Part shown: positions 24,650-32,750 of the stretch, in pieces | How the letters are laid out: each line of letters begins with the position of its first letter | Position numbering within the stretch: the first letter of the stretch is position 1 | Source of the DNA: Fimbriimonadaceae bacterium | GTDB taxonomy: Bacteria; Armatimonadota; Fimbriimonadia; Fimbriimonadales; Fimbriimonadaceae | DNA: 64,000 bases | NCBI GenBank assembly: GCA_019454105.1 | Contig: CP075364.1 | Span: 933,362 to 997,361 of the forward strand | Reading direction: 5' to 3' | Made by a program: the position numbers and the translations under genes | Notes under the pieces: model-generated | Database searches by the model: none | The model's input: the letters and a program-made list of their open reading frames with translations, nothing else | What the model was told of the DNA's origin: nothing

Positions 24650-25935
24650 ATCGACTCCAAAGCAGACTCAAGATCCCTGAGGATGTCGCGCTCGTCTTCG
24701 AGCCCGATGGAGAGGCGGATCCCGCCAGGCGAGATGCCAGCTTTGAGCTGCTCGTCCGGCGGGATCGCGCTGTGCGTCATGGAAGCCGGGTGCTCCACCA
24801 GAGTGCGAATCTGGCCCAAGGAGACTGCGAGCGTCACTGACAGGGCGTTCGCCGCCAGATGGTCGCACACTTGGACAGCGGCTCGGTAGCACTCATCCGC
24901 CTTGCCCACGACCTCGAAGAAGATCATGGCCCCCGGTGAGAAGTCGCCGTCAATGTCCCGCATTTGCCTCAGTGCCAGGGCCTTTTGGGGGAAAGAGTCC
25001 AGTCCCGGATAGTGAACACGGGAGACCTTCGGATGAAGGTCGAGGAACTCGGCCACCCGCAGGGCCGTCTTCTGTTGGTGCTCGATCCTCATCGCCAATG
25101 TCGGGATCCCGTAGGTCAGGATGTGCCAAGCCGCGTCAGGGGTCATGGAACCTCCAAAGTCTTTGCGGTAGAGCAGGAGGTCAGTTTCGAACCGCCTTGG
25201 CCCGACGATCGCCCCGCCCATCGTCGCTCCAAACCCGCTCACATGCTTGGTCAGACTGTGGACCACGAAGTCGATTCCATGGGTCAGGGGCCGCTGGGCA
25301 TAGGGCGAGGCGAAGGTGTTGTCAATGACCGTATAGATCCTCCGGTCCTCGGGCCGGTCGGCGTTAAGCTGCCGGACCAAACCTGCGACCGCCTCGAGGT
25401 CGACCAGCTCCATCGTCGGGTTCGATGGGGATTCGAAGTAGAGCACCCTAGTCTCGGGCCGGACGGCCTCCACCACATCGTCAAGGCAGTTGAAGCGCAC
25501 CGGCGTGCTGGCGACCCCGAACCGGCTCAACCAATTGACGATGTGGCTATAGGTGCACCCGTAAATCGCCGGGTGGTAGACCATGTGGTCGCCAGACCGG
25601 ACATGGATCCCGATCGCGGCCGCGATCGCCCCCATCCCCGTGCCAAAGCAGACCGCGCACTCGCCCTTCTCGGCAAAGGCCAAAGTTTCCTCAAGAAGGC
25701 CGACACAGGGCTCGTCCAACCGGTCATAAATGTAGATCGGCTTGGCGGTGTCACGGTCGACGTCCGGATTCGCGAACTGCTTGAATCCTTCCGCTCCTCG
25801 GGTCGCGCTCCGAAGCCGAAAGGCGACTGCGGTCGTGATCGGTGGAAGGATATGATCCTGGAAGTCCCATTTTTCGCTTCGGAACTTTCCGTGGATCAGG
25901 ACTGATCGGTCTCGGTACGCCTCGTCGCGCGCCAT
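24646..25935 (-). CDS. Trans-sulfuration family PLP enzyme (cystathionine/methionine gamma-lyase-like)
   Basis: Product of 429 residues of the Cys/Met metabolism PLP family. The PLP lysine sits in V-H-S-L-T-K-H-V-S-G, and G-T-G-M-G-A-I, Y-G-C-T-Y-S and V-I-D-N-T-F-A-S-P match the fold. Members act as methionine gamma-lyase, cystathionine gamma-lyase or synthase, or O-acetylhomoserine sulfhydrylase; sequence alone does not separate these here. The start is ATG 25935 with CAAAAT 6 bases upstream. Confidence 0.9.
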   Translation of the reverse strand: MARDEAYRDRSVLIHGKFRSEKWDFQDHILPPITTAVAFRLRSATRGAEGFKQFANPDVDRDTAKPIYIYDRLDEPCVGLLEETLAFAEKGECAVCFGTGMGAIAAAIGIHVRSGDHMVYHPAIYGCTYSHIVNWLSRFGVASTPVRFNCLDDVVEAVRPETRVLYFESPSNPTMELVDLEAVAGLVRQLNADRPEDRRIYTVIDNTFASPYAQRPLTHGIDFVVHSLTKHVSGFGATMGGAIVGPRRFETDLLLYRKDFGGSMTPDAAWHILTYGIPTLAMRIEHQQKTALRVAEFLDLHPKVSRVHYPGLDSFPQKALALRQMRDIDGDFSPGAMIFFEVVGKADECYRAAVQVCDHLAANALSVTLAVSLGQIRTLVEHPASMTHSAIPPDEQLKAGISPGGIRLSIGLEDERDILRDLESALESI

Positions 25936-25941
25936 GACTTG

Positions 25942-25947
25942 ATTTTG
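25942..25947 (-). promoter_or_regulatory. -10-like element of the trans-sulfuration enzyme gene
   Basis: CAAAAT on the minus strand, 6 bases before ATG 25935. A weaker -10, included because its spacing matches the other genes. Confidence 0.3.
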
Positions 25948-26028
25948 GCACGCGTTAGGCGGGAGTTTTAGAAATCTTAACTTATGACGGCAAAGGCGAG
26001 CAGGAGCCTTGCATTCTTCGTCGGGAGA

Positions 26029-26274
26029 CTACTTTTTGCCTTGATTTCCGTATCGGCGCATGAATTTCTCGACCCGGCCAGCGGTGTCGACGATCTTCTT
26101 CGTCCCTGTGTAGAACGGATGGCTGAACGCGCTGATCTCGAGCCGGACCACATAATGCTCCAAGCCGTCGATAGTCCGGGTCTCGCCCGACTTCATCGTC
26201 GAAATGCCCTGCCATTCGTGCTCGCCATCAACGAACAGGACAGGGTGGTTGACGGGATGGAGACCTTCCTTCAT
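26029..26274 (-). CDS. rpmE2: Ribosomal protein L31, type B
   Basis: Large-subunit protein of 81 residues. The start M-K-E-G-L-H-P, the middle T-R-T-I and the end [21 protein letters not shown] are typical L31. No cysteine is present, so this is the zinc-independent type B form, which some bacteria induce under zinc limitation. No Zur-like palindrome was noticed upstream. A CATAAT element lies 23 bases before the ATG. Confidence 0.93.
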   Translation of the reverse strand: MKEGLHPVNHPVLFVDGEHEWQGISTMKSGETRTIDGLEHYVVRLEISAFSHPFYTGTKKIVDTAGRVEKFMRRYGNQGKK

Positions 26275-26297
26275 GGCTCGACTCGAAACGGCCTTCC

Positions 26298-26303
26298 ATT
26301 ATG
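26298..26303 (-). promoter_or_regulatory. -10-like element of rpmE2
   Basis: CATAAT on the minus strand, 23 bases before ATG 26274, leaving a short leader that contains GGAAGG. Confidence 0.35.
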
Positions 26304-26322
26304 CGACAAGCGTCATTGAGGG

Positions 26323-27159
26323 TCAGGGACCCCGGCGCAACAAGGCTGTGAAGCCTCCAGAACCTGGGCCCCGGTGCGGCCAGTCCCGATAGCAAGGAAA
26401 CGGCGCCAGCAAGCTCTCACAGCCCGCCAAGGCACAAACGGCCACGGCGGCCCAGTCTGGGAACTTGGAGAGGAACCAGGAGACGACCTCCTCGTTTTCT
26501 TCCGGCGAGAAGGTGCAGGTCATATAGGCCAGATGCCCCCCAGAGACGACCCGCTCAGAGGACTCAGCCAACAGCCGCCTTTGCCTCATCGCGCAGCCGT
26601 TCACGATCGATGGATGAAAGCAGCCCAGGTTCGGCCTCCCTTTCGCCAATATCGACTGCCCCGAGCAGGGAGCGTCGACGATGACCAAGTCGAACTCGCC
26701 TTCCAGTGCACCAGGGCGCAGACAAGTCACCTCAGCTGGAACCTTTAATCTGGATAAATTTTCAGCGAGCTTCCGAGCCCGCCGAGCATCGATCTCGTTC
26801 GAGACGAGCCGTCGGGGCCTCAATCCTGACCAGGCGAGGATCGACTTCCCTCCAGGGGCGGCGCACACGTCCAGGGCCGACTCGACCCTTTCGAGCGACA
26901 AGAACGGGACGGCCATGAAGACCGAAGAAGGATCGAGACGATAGCGGTCCGCCGCCGCCTCAGAGTCCCGAGCCATCAGCCCGACGAACGCCGGGAACCA
27001 GACGGGCGCCTCCTTTTCGCCGGAACCCCCAGAGTTGACCTCGGCCACCCATGGCCTGTGTCCCGACCTCAAGGCAGCCTCCCACTCAGCCGCCTCGGGT
27101 TCCGGCAGTCTGAGCCTGCTGGCGACCCGGGCTACCGGGCTCAGTTTCGGTGCCCTCAT
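26323..27159 (-). CDS. RsmB/NOP2/Sun-family RNA m5C methyltransferase
   Basis: SAM-dependent methyltransferase of 278 residues. Motif I D-V-C-A-A-P-G-G-K-S, motif IV V-D-A-P-C-S-G-Q-S (catalytic region) and motif VI M-T-C-T-F-S-P-E-E-N-E are intact. The second Cys in T-C-T-F is the usual nucleophile. It is short for RsmB (about 430) because the NusB-like N-terminal domain is absent; it is closer in size to the catalytic core of RsmF-like proteins. The open frame extends far upstream across ppdK antisense, but ATG 27159, 7 bases after TAGACT, fits the family. It is divergent from ppdK. Confidence 0.87.
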   Translation of the reverse strand: MRAPKLSPVARVASRLRLPEPEAAEWEAALRSGHRPWVAEVNSGGSGEKEAPVWFPAFVGLMARDSEAAADRYRLDPSSVFMAVPFLSLERVESALDVCAAPGGKSILAWSGLRPRRLVSNEIDARRARKLAENLSRLKVPAEVTCLRPGALEGEFDLVIVDAPCSGQSILAKGRPNLGCFHPSIVNGCAMRQRRLLAESSERVVSGGHLAYMTCTFSPEENEEVVSWFLSKFPDWAAVAVCALAGCESLLAPFPCYRDWPHRGPGSGGFTALLRRGP

Positions 27160-27166
27160 CGCGGTC

Positions 27167-27172
27167 AGTCTA
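27167..27172 (-). promoter_or_regulatory. -10-like element of the RsmB-family gene
   Basis: TAGACT on the minus strand, 7 bases before ATG 27159. Confidence 0.4.
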
Positions 27173-27270
27173 TCCCGGGGAAGCGCACCCAGCGACGGTA
27201 ACATGAACCTGATCCAGGCCCCGGGCGCCAAGGCCGCCGCCGCGGGCGGCCATGACCGCACCAAACCATC

Positions 27271-29964
27271 ATGAGTGAAAAGCACGTCTACCTGTTCCAA
27301 GAAGGCGACGCCTCCATGCGCGACCTCCTCGGCGGCAAAGGGGCCAACTTGGCCGAAATGAGCAAGATTGGGCTCCCGGTGCCTCCCGGGTTTACGGTCA
27401 CCACCGCCACTTGCAACGCTTACTATGCGAACGGCGGACGCTTCCCTGAAGGGTTGATGGACCAGGTCCGGGCCGCCGTCGCCAAACTCGAATCCGACTT
27501 GGGCAAAGGCTTCGGCGACGCCGCCAATCCCCTCTTGGTCTCCGTCCGCTCTGGGGCCAAGTTTTCGATGCCGGGAATGATGGACACGATCCTTAACCTC
27601 GGCCTCAACGAGAACACCCTGGTCGGGTTGATCGCGGCCAGCGGCAACGAAAGGTTCGTCTATGACGCCAACCGGCGGTTCATCATGATGTTCTCCGACG
27701 TCGTCCTCGGCGTTGAAAAGAAGAAGTTCGAGCGGCTCTTTGACGCCAAGAAGGCTGAACTCGGCATCCAGCAGGACACCGATGTGCCTGCGGCCGCCTT
27801 GCGGGAGGTTTGCCACGAGTTTCTCGCCCTGGTGCTCAAGGAGACCGGCCACGGTTTCCCCTCCGACCCATGGAAGCAGCTCGAGCTTGCGGTCGAAGCA
27901 GTCTTCAAGAGCTGGAACAACGATCGCGCGATCGTCTACCGACGGACCGAGAAGATCCCCGATGACATTGGCACTGCCGTGAACATCCAAGCCATGGTCT
28001 TCGGCAACCTCGGTGAAGACTGCGGCACCGGCGTCGCCTTCACTCGCGACCCGAGCACTGGCGAAAAGACCCTCTATGGCGAGTACCTGATGAACGCTCA
28101 GGGAGAGGACGTGGTCGCCGGAGTGAGGACCCCGGTGCCGATCTCGCAACTTGCCGAGCAAAACCCAGCCGTGTATCAAGAGTTCGTCGCCATTTGTGAC
28201 CGACTCGAGCTGCACTACAAGGACATCCAAGATCTGGAGTTCACCATTGAGCGCGGCAGGCTCTTCATGCTCCAATGCAGGAGCGGCAAACGCACTGGCC
28301 CCGCCGCCGTCCGCATCGCGGTCGAGATGGTCGAAGAGGGCCTGATCTCCAAGGAGGAGGCCCTCCAGAGAGTCACGGCCTCGCACCTGGACCAGCTTCT
28401 GCACCCACGAGTCGACGACGTGTACGTCTCCGACCGGGGGATCAAACCTGTGGCCAAAGGCCTCGCCGCCTCCCCCGGAGCCGCCGTGGGCATCGCCGTC
28501 TTCGATGCGGACACCGCCGAAAAGCTCGGCAAGATCGGGAAGAAGGTGCTCTTGGTGCGCGACGAGACCAACCCCGACGACGTCCACGGCATGCTCCAAG
28601 CCCAAGGGATCCTGACCGCGCGAGGCGGTAAGACCAGCCATGCTGCCGTCGTCGCCCGCGGCTTTGGCATCCCCTGTGTCGCAGGCTGCGAAGAGATCCA
28701 TGTCGACGAGCACGAGAAGCTGTTCAAAGTCGGCGACTCGGTCGTCCGGGAGGGCGAACTTGTCACCATCAACGGGTCCACCGGCGAGGTGTTCGCCCAA
28801 GAGCTGGCCCTGATCGCTCCCGACGTCAGCGGCCACTTCGGCACCCTTATGGGCTGGTGCGACGAGTTCCGCCGGCTCAAGGTCAGGACGAACGCGGACA
28901 ACCCCCGCGACTCCCGCCAAGCCCTCGACTTTGGGGCGGAAGGGATCGGTCTTTGCCGGACCGAGCACATGTTCTTTGAGCCCGACCGGCTCCCGATCGT
29001 GCGCGACATGATCCTCGCCTCAGACGAAGACGAGCGCGAGGCGGCACTGGCGAAGCTCCTTGCGGTCCAGCAAGCCGACTTTGAGGGCATCTTCCAAGTG
29101 ATGGACGGCAAGCCGGTGACCATCCGATTGATCGACCCGCCGCTCCACGAGTTCCTGCCCAGCTTCGACCAGCTCCTCTCCGAAGTCGTCGAGTTGCGGC
29201 TCGCGGCCCAAATGACGGGCGGCACCGCCCTGAAGCGCTTGCTCGAAGAGAAGGAGGCCCTCCTCAAGACGGTCGAAGGAATGCGCGAAGCGAACCCGAT
29301 GATGGGTCTGCGCGGCGTCCGCCTTTCGGTCGTCTTCCCTGGCATCGTCGCCATGCAGACCCGCGCCGTCATGCGCGCCGCCTGCAAGCTCGTCAAACAC
29401 GGGGTCGACGTCCAGCCGGAGATCATGATCCCGTTGGTCGGCCATGTGAACGAGCTCCGGGTCGTCCAGAAGCAGCTTGAGAAGGTGGCGGAAGAGACCC
29501 AAGCCGAGGCCGAGGTCCGAGTCCCCTTCCTCTTCGGCACCATGATCGAGATTCCCAGGGCCGCCTTGACCGCCGACGAGATCGCCGAGTTCGCCCAGTT
29601 CTTCAGCTTCGGCACGAACGACCTCACTCAGATGACTTTCGGATTTTCTCGCGACGACGCCGAAGGCAAGTTCCTCCAGCAATACGTGGAGGACAAGATC
29701 CTCCCGACGAACCCGTTCGAGACGATCGACCAACGCGGGGTGGGCAGGCTCATGAGGCTGGCCGTCGAAGAGGGCAAGAAGGTGAGGTCTGGGCTCAAGT
29801 GCGGGATCTGCGGCGAGCACGGCGGCGACCCCGAATCGATCTATTTCTGCCACGAGATCGGACTCGACTATGTGTCGTGTTCTCCGTTCCGGGTTCCGAT
29901 CGCCAGGCTCAGCGCCGCCCAAGCCGCGATCCGAGACCGGGTGAAGGTCACGTTGGACAAGTAG
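27271..29964 (+). CDS. ppdK: Pyruvate, phosphate dikinase
   Basis: Product of 897 residues that reversibly converts pyruvate, ATP and phosphate to PEP, AMP and diphosphate. N-terminal ATP-grasp domain (G-G-K-G-A-N-L-A-E-M; S-G-A-K-F-S-M-P-G-M-M-D-T), central phospho-histidine domain with R-G-G-K-T-S-H-A-A-V-V-A-R-G (His457), and C-terminal PEP-binding barrel with K-C-G-I-C-G-E-H-G-G (catalytic Cys) are complete. The length and order match PPDK rather than PEP synthase. The 111-base divergent region to the methyltransferase gene must hold its promoter, but no clear -10 close to the start was seen. It converges with yajQ after 6 bases. Confidence 0.97.
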   Translation: MSEKHVYLFQEGDASMRDLLGGKGANLAEMSKIGLPVPPGFTVTTATCNAYYANGGRFPEGLMDQVRAAVAKLESDLGKGFGDAANPLLVSVRSGAKFSMPGMMDTILNLGLNENTLVGLIAASGNERFVYDANRRFIMMFSDVVLGVEKKKFERLFDAKKAELGIQQDTDVPAAALREVCHEFLALVLKETGHGFPSDPWKQLELAVEAVFKSWNNDRAIVYRRTEKIPDDIGTAVNIQAMVFGNLGEDCGTGVAFTRDPSTGEKTLYGEYLMNAQGEDVVAGVRTPVPISQLAEQNPAVYQEFVAICDRLELHYKDIQDLEFTIERGRLFMLQCRSGKRTGPAAVRIAVEMVEEGLISKEEALQRVTASHLDQLLHPRVDDVYVSDRGIKPVAKGLAASPGAAVGIAVFDADTAEKLGKIGKKVLLVRDETNPDDVHGMLQAQGILTARGGKTSHAAVVARGFGIPCVAGCEEIHVDEHEKLFKVGDSVVREGELVTINGSTGEVFAQELALIAPDVSGHFGTLMGWCDEFRRLKVRTNADNPRDSRQALDFGAEGIGLCRTEHMFFEPDRLPIVRDMILASDEDEREAALAKLLAVQQADFEGIFQVMDGKPVTIRLIDPPLHEFLPSFDQLLSEVVELRLAAQMTGGTALKRLLEEKEALLKTVEGMREANPMMGLRGVRLSVVFPGIVAMQTRAVMRAACKLVKHGVDVQPEIMIPLVGHVNELRVVQKQLEKVAEETQAEAEVRVPFLFGTMIEIPRAALTADEIAEFAQFFSFGTNDLTQMTFGFSRDDAEGKFLQQYVEDKILPTNPFETIDQRGVGRLMRLAVEEGKKVRSGLKCGICGEHGGDPESIYFCHEIGLDYVSCSPFRVPIARLSAAQAAIRDRVKVTLDK

Positions 29965-29970
29965 CCCCGC

Positions 29971-30465
29971 CTACCGATAGTTGGCGAAATCCACTGAATA
30001 GGGCAGGTCAAGGCCCTTCACGAACTGGATGACCTTTTGAAGGTCGTCCTTCGATTTCGCCGACACCCGGACCTGTTCCCCTTGGATTTGGGCGTTCACT
30101 TTGAGCCCCTTGTCCTTGATCTGCTTGACCAGCGCCTTGGCGTGGTCTTGGGCAAGTCCTTGCTTGAAGGTCACCTTCTGCCGCACGGACACGCCCGCGC
30201 CTGGCTCGGGCTTGCCATATTCCGTCATCTTGGCCTCCACACCCCGTTTGACAAGCTTGCTGAAGACGATGTCGCGCACTTGCTCGAGGCGGAACTCGTC
30301 CTCGGCCGTCAGGGTGATCTCCTTGCCGTCGAATTCGATCTTGGCGTTGCTGCCTCGAAAGTCGTACCGGTTCTCCAGTTCTTTCGCCGCTTGATTGTGG
30401 GCGTTCTTCACCTCGTTGAGGTCCACGGAAGAGACGATGTCGAAGCTGTACTCTTGGGATGCCAT
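29971..30465 (-). CDS. yajQ: YajQ family nucleotide-binding protein
   Basis: Product of 164 residues (DUF520), the usual size. Start S-F-D-I-V-S-S-V-D-L-N-E-V-K-N-A and F-D-G-K-E-I-T-L, with V-I-Q-F-V-K near the C-terminus, match YajQ. Members bind nucleotides or RNA, and one Xanthomonas homologue is reported as a cyclic-di-GMP effector; the role here is unknown. It follows the glycosyltransferase gene on the same strand after 44 bases, with a possible TAACCT 12 bases before its ATG. Confidence 0.93.
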   Translation of the reverse strand: MASQEYSFDIVSSVDLNEVKNAHNQAAKELENRYDFRGSNAKIEFDGKEITLTAEDEFRLEQVRDIVFSKLVKRGVEAKMTEYGKPEPGAGVSVRQKVTFKQGLAQDHAKALVKQIKDKGLKVNAQIQGEQVRVSAKSKDDLQKVIQFVKGLDLPYSVDFANYR

Positions 30466-30509
30466 CCTACGGTTTCCAGGTTACCGGGCGAAGCGTGGTG
30501 CCCTGCCCC

Positions 30510-31898
30510 TTAGGCCCTTTCTTCGGCCTCCGACTCCCCGCCGGCAAGAGCCTCGTCCGGATCGATCCGGACTGGGGGCACGGCCACGGGCGACATCGGC
30601 CGCTGGACATAACCGCCAGTGAGCGCCTTGTCCCGAACCCGGAGCCGCTCGGCCCGCTCCTCTGCGCCTGGAGCCACGGGCCATAGGGTCCTGTCGACCC
30701 AGTAGCTTCCCATGAACTCGCTCCAGACCCGCTCGTAGACGGCCGCCGTCTTCTTCGCGATGCCAGCCCAATTGAAGTCAGTGTCCAACCGCTTCCTCGC
30801 GTTTGCCTTGAGCCGCACCGCTCTCTCCGGGTTCCTGAGGACATCCACCACCGCCCAGGCCAAAGATCCGCTGTCTCCCGCAAAGCAGCTCGTGCCCGTC
30901 TCGCCGTGAAGGACGACTTCTTTCAAGCCGCCCGCGTCGCTCGCGACCACGGCCGAGCCGGCTGCCATGCCTTCGAGCGCGACGATTCCGAACGGCTCAT
31001 AGAGCGATGGAAAGACCGCCACGTCCGCCACTCGATAGAGTTGGTGCAACGAGCGGTTCGCCATGAACCCGGTGAAGAGCACTTTGTCTTGCAGTCCGAA
31101 CCACCTGACGAACCTTTCCAGATTCTCCCGGTTGCCGCCGCCCACGATCACGAACTTCGTCTGAGGTTCCTCTGCCAGGATCGCACTGGCGGCGTTGAGG
31201 AGCACGTGAATCCCCTTTTCGCGGACGAACCGGCCCACGAACATCACGATCTTCTCCTCCGGGAGGGCCAGTTTGGCCCGCCACGAGGCGATCTCGGCCT
31301 GAGTCGCCTCGAACTCGAACTTCTCGGGAGCGACGCCGTTATAGATCACGTCGATCTTGTCGAACGGACAATTGAAGTAGCGGTTGACCTCGCCCTTCAT
31401 AAACTCGCTGCACACGATCACCCGCCAGGCCTCGTAGGTCAGCCAGTACTCCTGCTCGTGAATGTACTTGCTCACCGGGCTGTGCACTCCGCCGTGACGC
31501 CCCCATTCGGTCGCGTGGACCGTCGCCACGATCGGCAACTGGTACTCGTACTTGAGTTCCCTGGCCGCGTCGAGCGAGAGCCAGTCATGGGGATGGAAGA
31601 GGGTGGGCTGGCCGCCAGGCCGCCAGTCTTCGAGCAGCCTCCTGACCCGGAGATCGGTGGCCCGGTTCAGGAGCTGGATCTCGTGGACGAAGTTGTGGGG
31701 CTCCTCTGCCAGGTGAACGCGGTGGACGTTGACCCCGCTCGGCTCTGTTTCCTCGTCCGGGGCCTGCGGCGTCGCTTTCGTGACCACGTGGACCTCGATC
31801 CCGAGCTTCACCAGTTCTTGGGAGAGGTCGAAGACGTGCGGGCTGATTCCCCCCACGATGCGGGGAGGGTATTCCCAAGAAAGCATGATCACGCGCAT
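30510..31898 (-). CDS. GT4-family glycosyltransferase (glycogen synthase-like)
   Basis: Product of 462 residues with two Rossmann-type domains (GT-B). The N-terminal E-Y-P-P-R-I-V-G-G-I-S-P-H-V and the C-terminal F-P-S-L-Y-E-P-F-G-I-V-A-L-E-G-M-A-A-G motif place it in GT4, near ADP/UDP-glucose-dependent glycogen synthase or maltosyltransferase-type enzymes. A C-terminal tail (about 405-462) is charged and unlike the family. Product could be glycogen, maltodextrin or a surface glycan. ATG 31898 follows TAGAAT by 7 bases; the open frame extends upstream through that element. It is divergent from kdsB. Confidence 0.88.
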   Translation of the reverse strand: MRVIMLSWEYPPRIVGGISPHVFDLSQELVKLGIEVHVVTKATPQAPDEETEPSGVNVHRVHLAEEPHNFVHEIQLLNRATDLRVRRLLEDWRPGGQPTLFHPHDWLSLDAARELKYEYQLPIVATVHATEWGRHGGVHSPVSKYIHEQEYWLTYEAWRVIVCSEFMKGEVNRYFNCPFDKIDVIYNGVAPEKFEFEATQAEIASWRAKLALPEEKIVMFVGRFVREKGIHVLLNAASAILAEEPQTKFVIVGGGNRENLERFVRWFGLQDKVLFTGFMANRSLHQLYRVADVAVFPSLYEPFGIVALEGMAAGSAVVASDAGGLKEVVLHGETGTSCFAGDSGSLAWAVVDVLRNPERAVRLKANARKRLDTDFNWAGIAKKTAAVYERVWSEFMGSYWVDRTLWPVAPGAEERAERLRVRDKALTGGYVQRPMSPVAVPPVRIDPDEALAGGESEAEERA

Positions 31899-31905
31899 CG
31901 GGGCC

Positions 31906-31911
31906 ATTCTA
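31906..31911 (-). promoter_or_regulatory. -10-like element of the GT4 glycosyltransferase gene
   Basis: TAGAAT on the minus strand, 7 bases before ATG 31898. Confidence 0.45.
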
Positions 31912-31958
31912 AGCCATTCTCTCATTCTTCGCTGAACCGCCCCTGCCATCGGACAGGG

Positions 31959-31964
31959 TAGCCT
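31959..31964 (+). promoter_or_regulatory. -10-like element of kdsB
   Basis: TAGCCT, 6 bases before TTG 31971. It supports the TTG start. Confidence 0.35.
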
Positions 31965-31970
31965 CGCGCC

Positions 31971-32693
31971 TTGCGGTGTCTGATCGTGATCCCGGCAAGG
32001 ATGGGGAGCGTCCGCTTTCCGGGCAAACCGCTCGTGGACCTTTGCGGCAAACCCATGGTGCAGTGGGTCTATGAAGCGGCCCAGGCGTCCGGCGTCGCCG
32101 ACAACGTGGTGGTCGCGACGCCTGACCAGGAGATCGTCGATGCGGCGGCCCACTTCGGGGCCTGGGCGGTCACGACAGCCCCCGACCACCCGACCGGCAC
32201 CGACCGGATCGCCGAAGTGGCCCGAAACTTGGACGCGGAGATCTATATCAACGTCCAAGGCGACGAGCCGCTTATCCGGCCAGAAAGCATAGCCGCCTGC
32301 GCCCAAGTCCTCCTCGACGACGATTCAGCCGAATTGTCGAGCGTTTACGCCGAGTGCGCCGAAGACGAGCTTGATGACCCGAGCGTCGTCAAAGTAGCCA
32401 CGGACCTGGAGGGCTGGGCCCTCACGTTCTCCCGATATCCGCTTCCCTTCCCTCGACAACCGAGACGCGAGCCAGTCAAGAAGCACGTCGGGCTTTACGG
32501 CTACCGCAAAGACCCGTTGATCGCGTTCGCGACCTGGAGCCAGACCCCGCTCGAATATGCCGAAAGCCTCGAGCAACTCCGGTTTCTGGAGCACGGCTAT
32601 CGATTCAAGATGGCCCGGGCGGAGGCAACGCCGGTCGCCGTGGACACTCCGGAGCAGGCTGAACAGGTTCGAAGAATCCTGGCCGGGACCTGA
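31971..32693 (+). CDS. kdsB: 3-deoxy-manno-octulosonate cytidylyltransferase (CMP-KDO synthetase)
   Basis: Product of 240 residues that activates KDO with CTP for lipopolysaccharide core synthesis. Signature P-A-R-M-G-S-V-R-F-P-G-K-P-L at the N-terminus, H-P-T-G-T-D-R-I-A-E and N-V-Q-G-D-E-P-L-I are present. The start is TTG 31971, directly followed by the usual C-L-I-V-I-P-A-R. With kdsA elsewhere in the window it indicates a KDO-bearing outer membrane. No TTG-proximal Shine-Dalgarno is seen. Confidence 0.95.
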   Translation: MRCLIVIPARMGSVRFPGKPLVDLCGKPMVQWVYEAAQASGVADNVVVATPDQEIVDAAAHFGAWAVTTAPDHPTGTDRIAEVARNLDAEIYINVQGDEPLIRPESIAACAQVLLDDDSAELSSVYAECAEDELDDPSVVKVATDLEGWALTFSRYPLPFPRQPRREPVKKHVGLYGYRKDPLIAFATWSQTPLEYAESLEQLRFLEHGYRFKMARAEATPVAVDTPEQAEQVRRILAGT

Positions 32694-32750
32694 GCACAGG
32701 CATTTCCCATTGGGGCTCTGGGGGGCCAGGACGGAACAATCCCCCATAAG

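Noticed and set aside
26029-26303. Zur-regulated zinc operator for type B L31
   Set aside because: No palindrome resembling a Zur site was found between the -10-like element and the ATG.
27160-28968. Long minus-strand open frame extending the methyltransferase gene across ppdK
   Set aside because: It is antisense to a clear PPDK gene; the family match begins at 27159 and a -10-like element precedes it.
28215-29627. 470-codon minus-strand frame opposite ppdK
   Set aside because: Antisense shadow, Ser/Arg rich, no recognisable domain.
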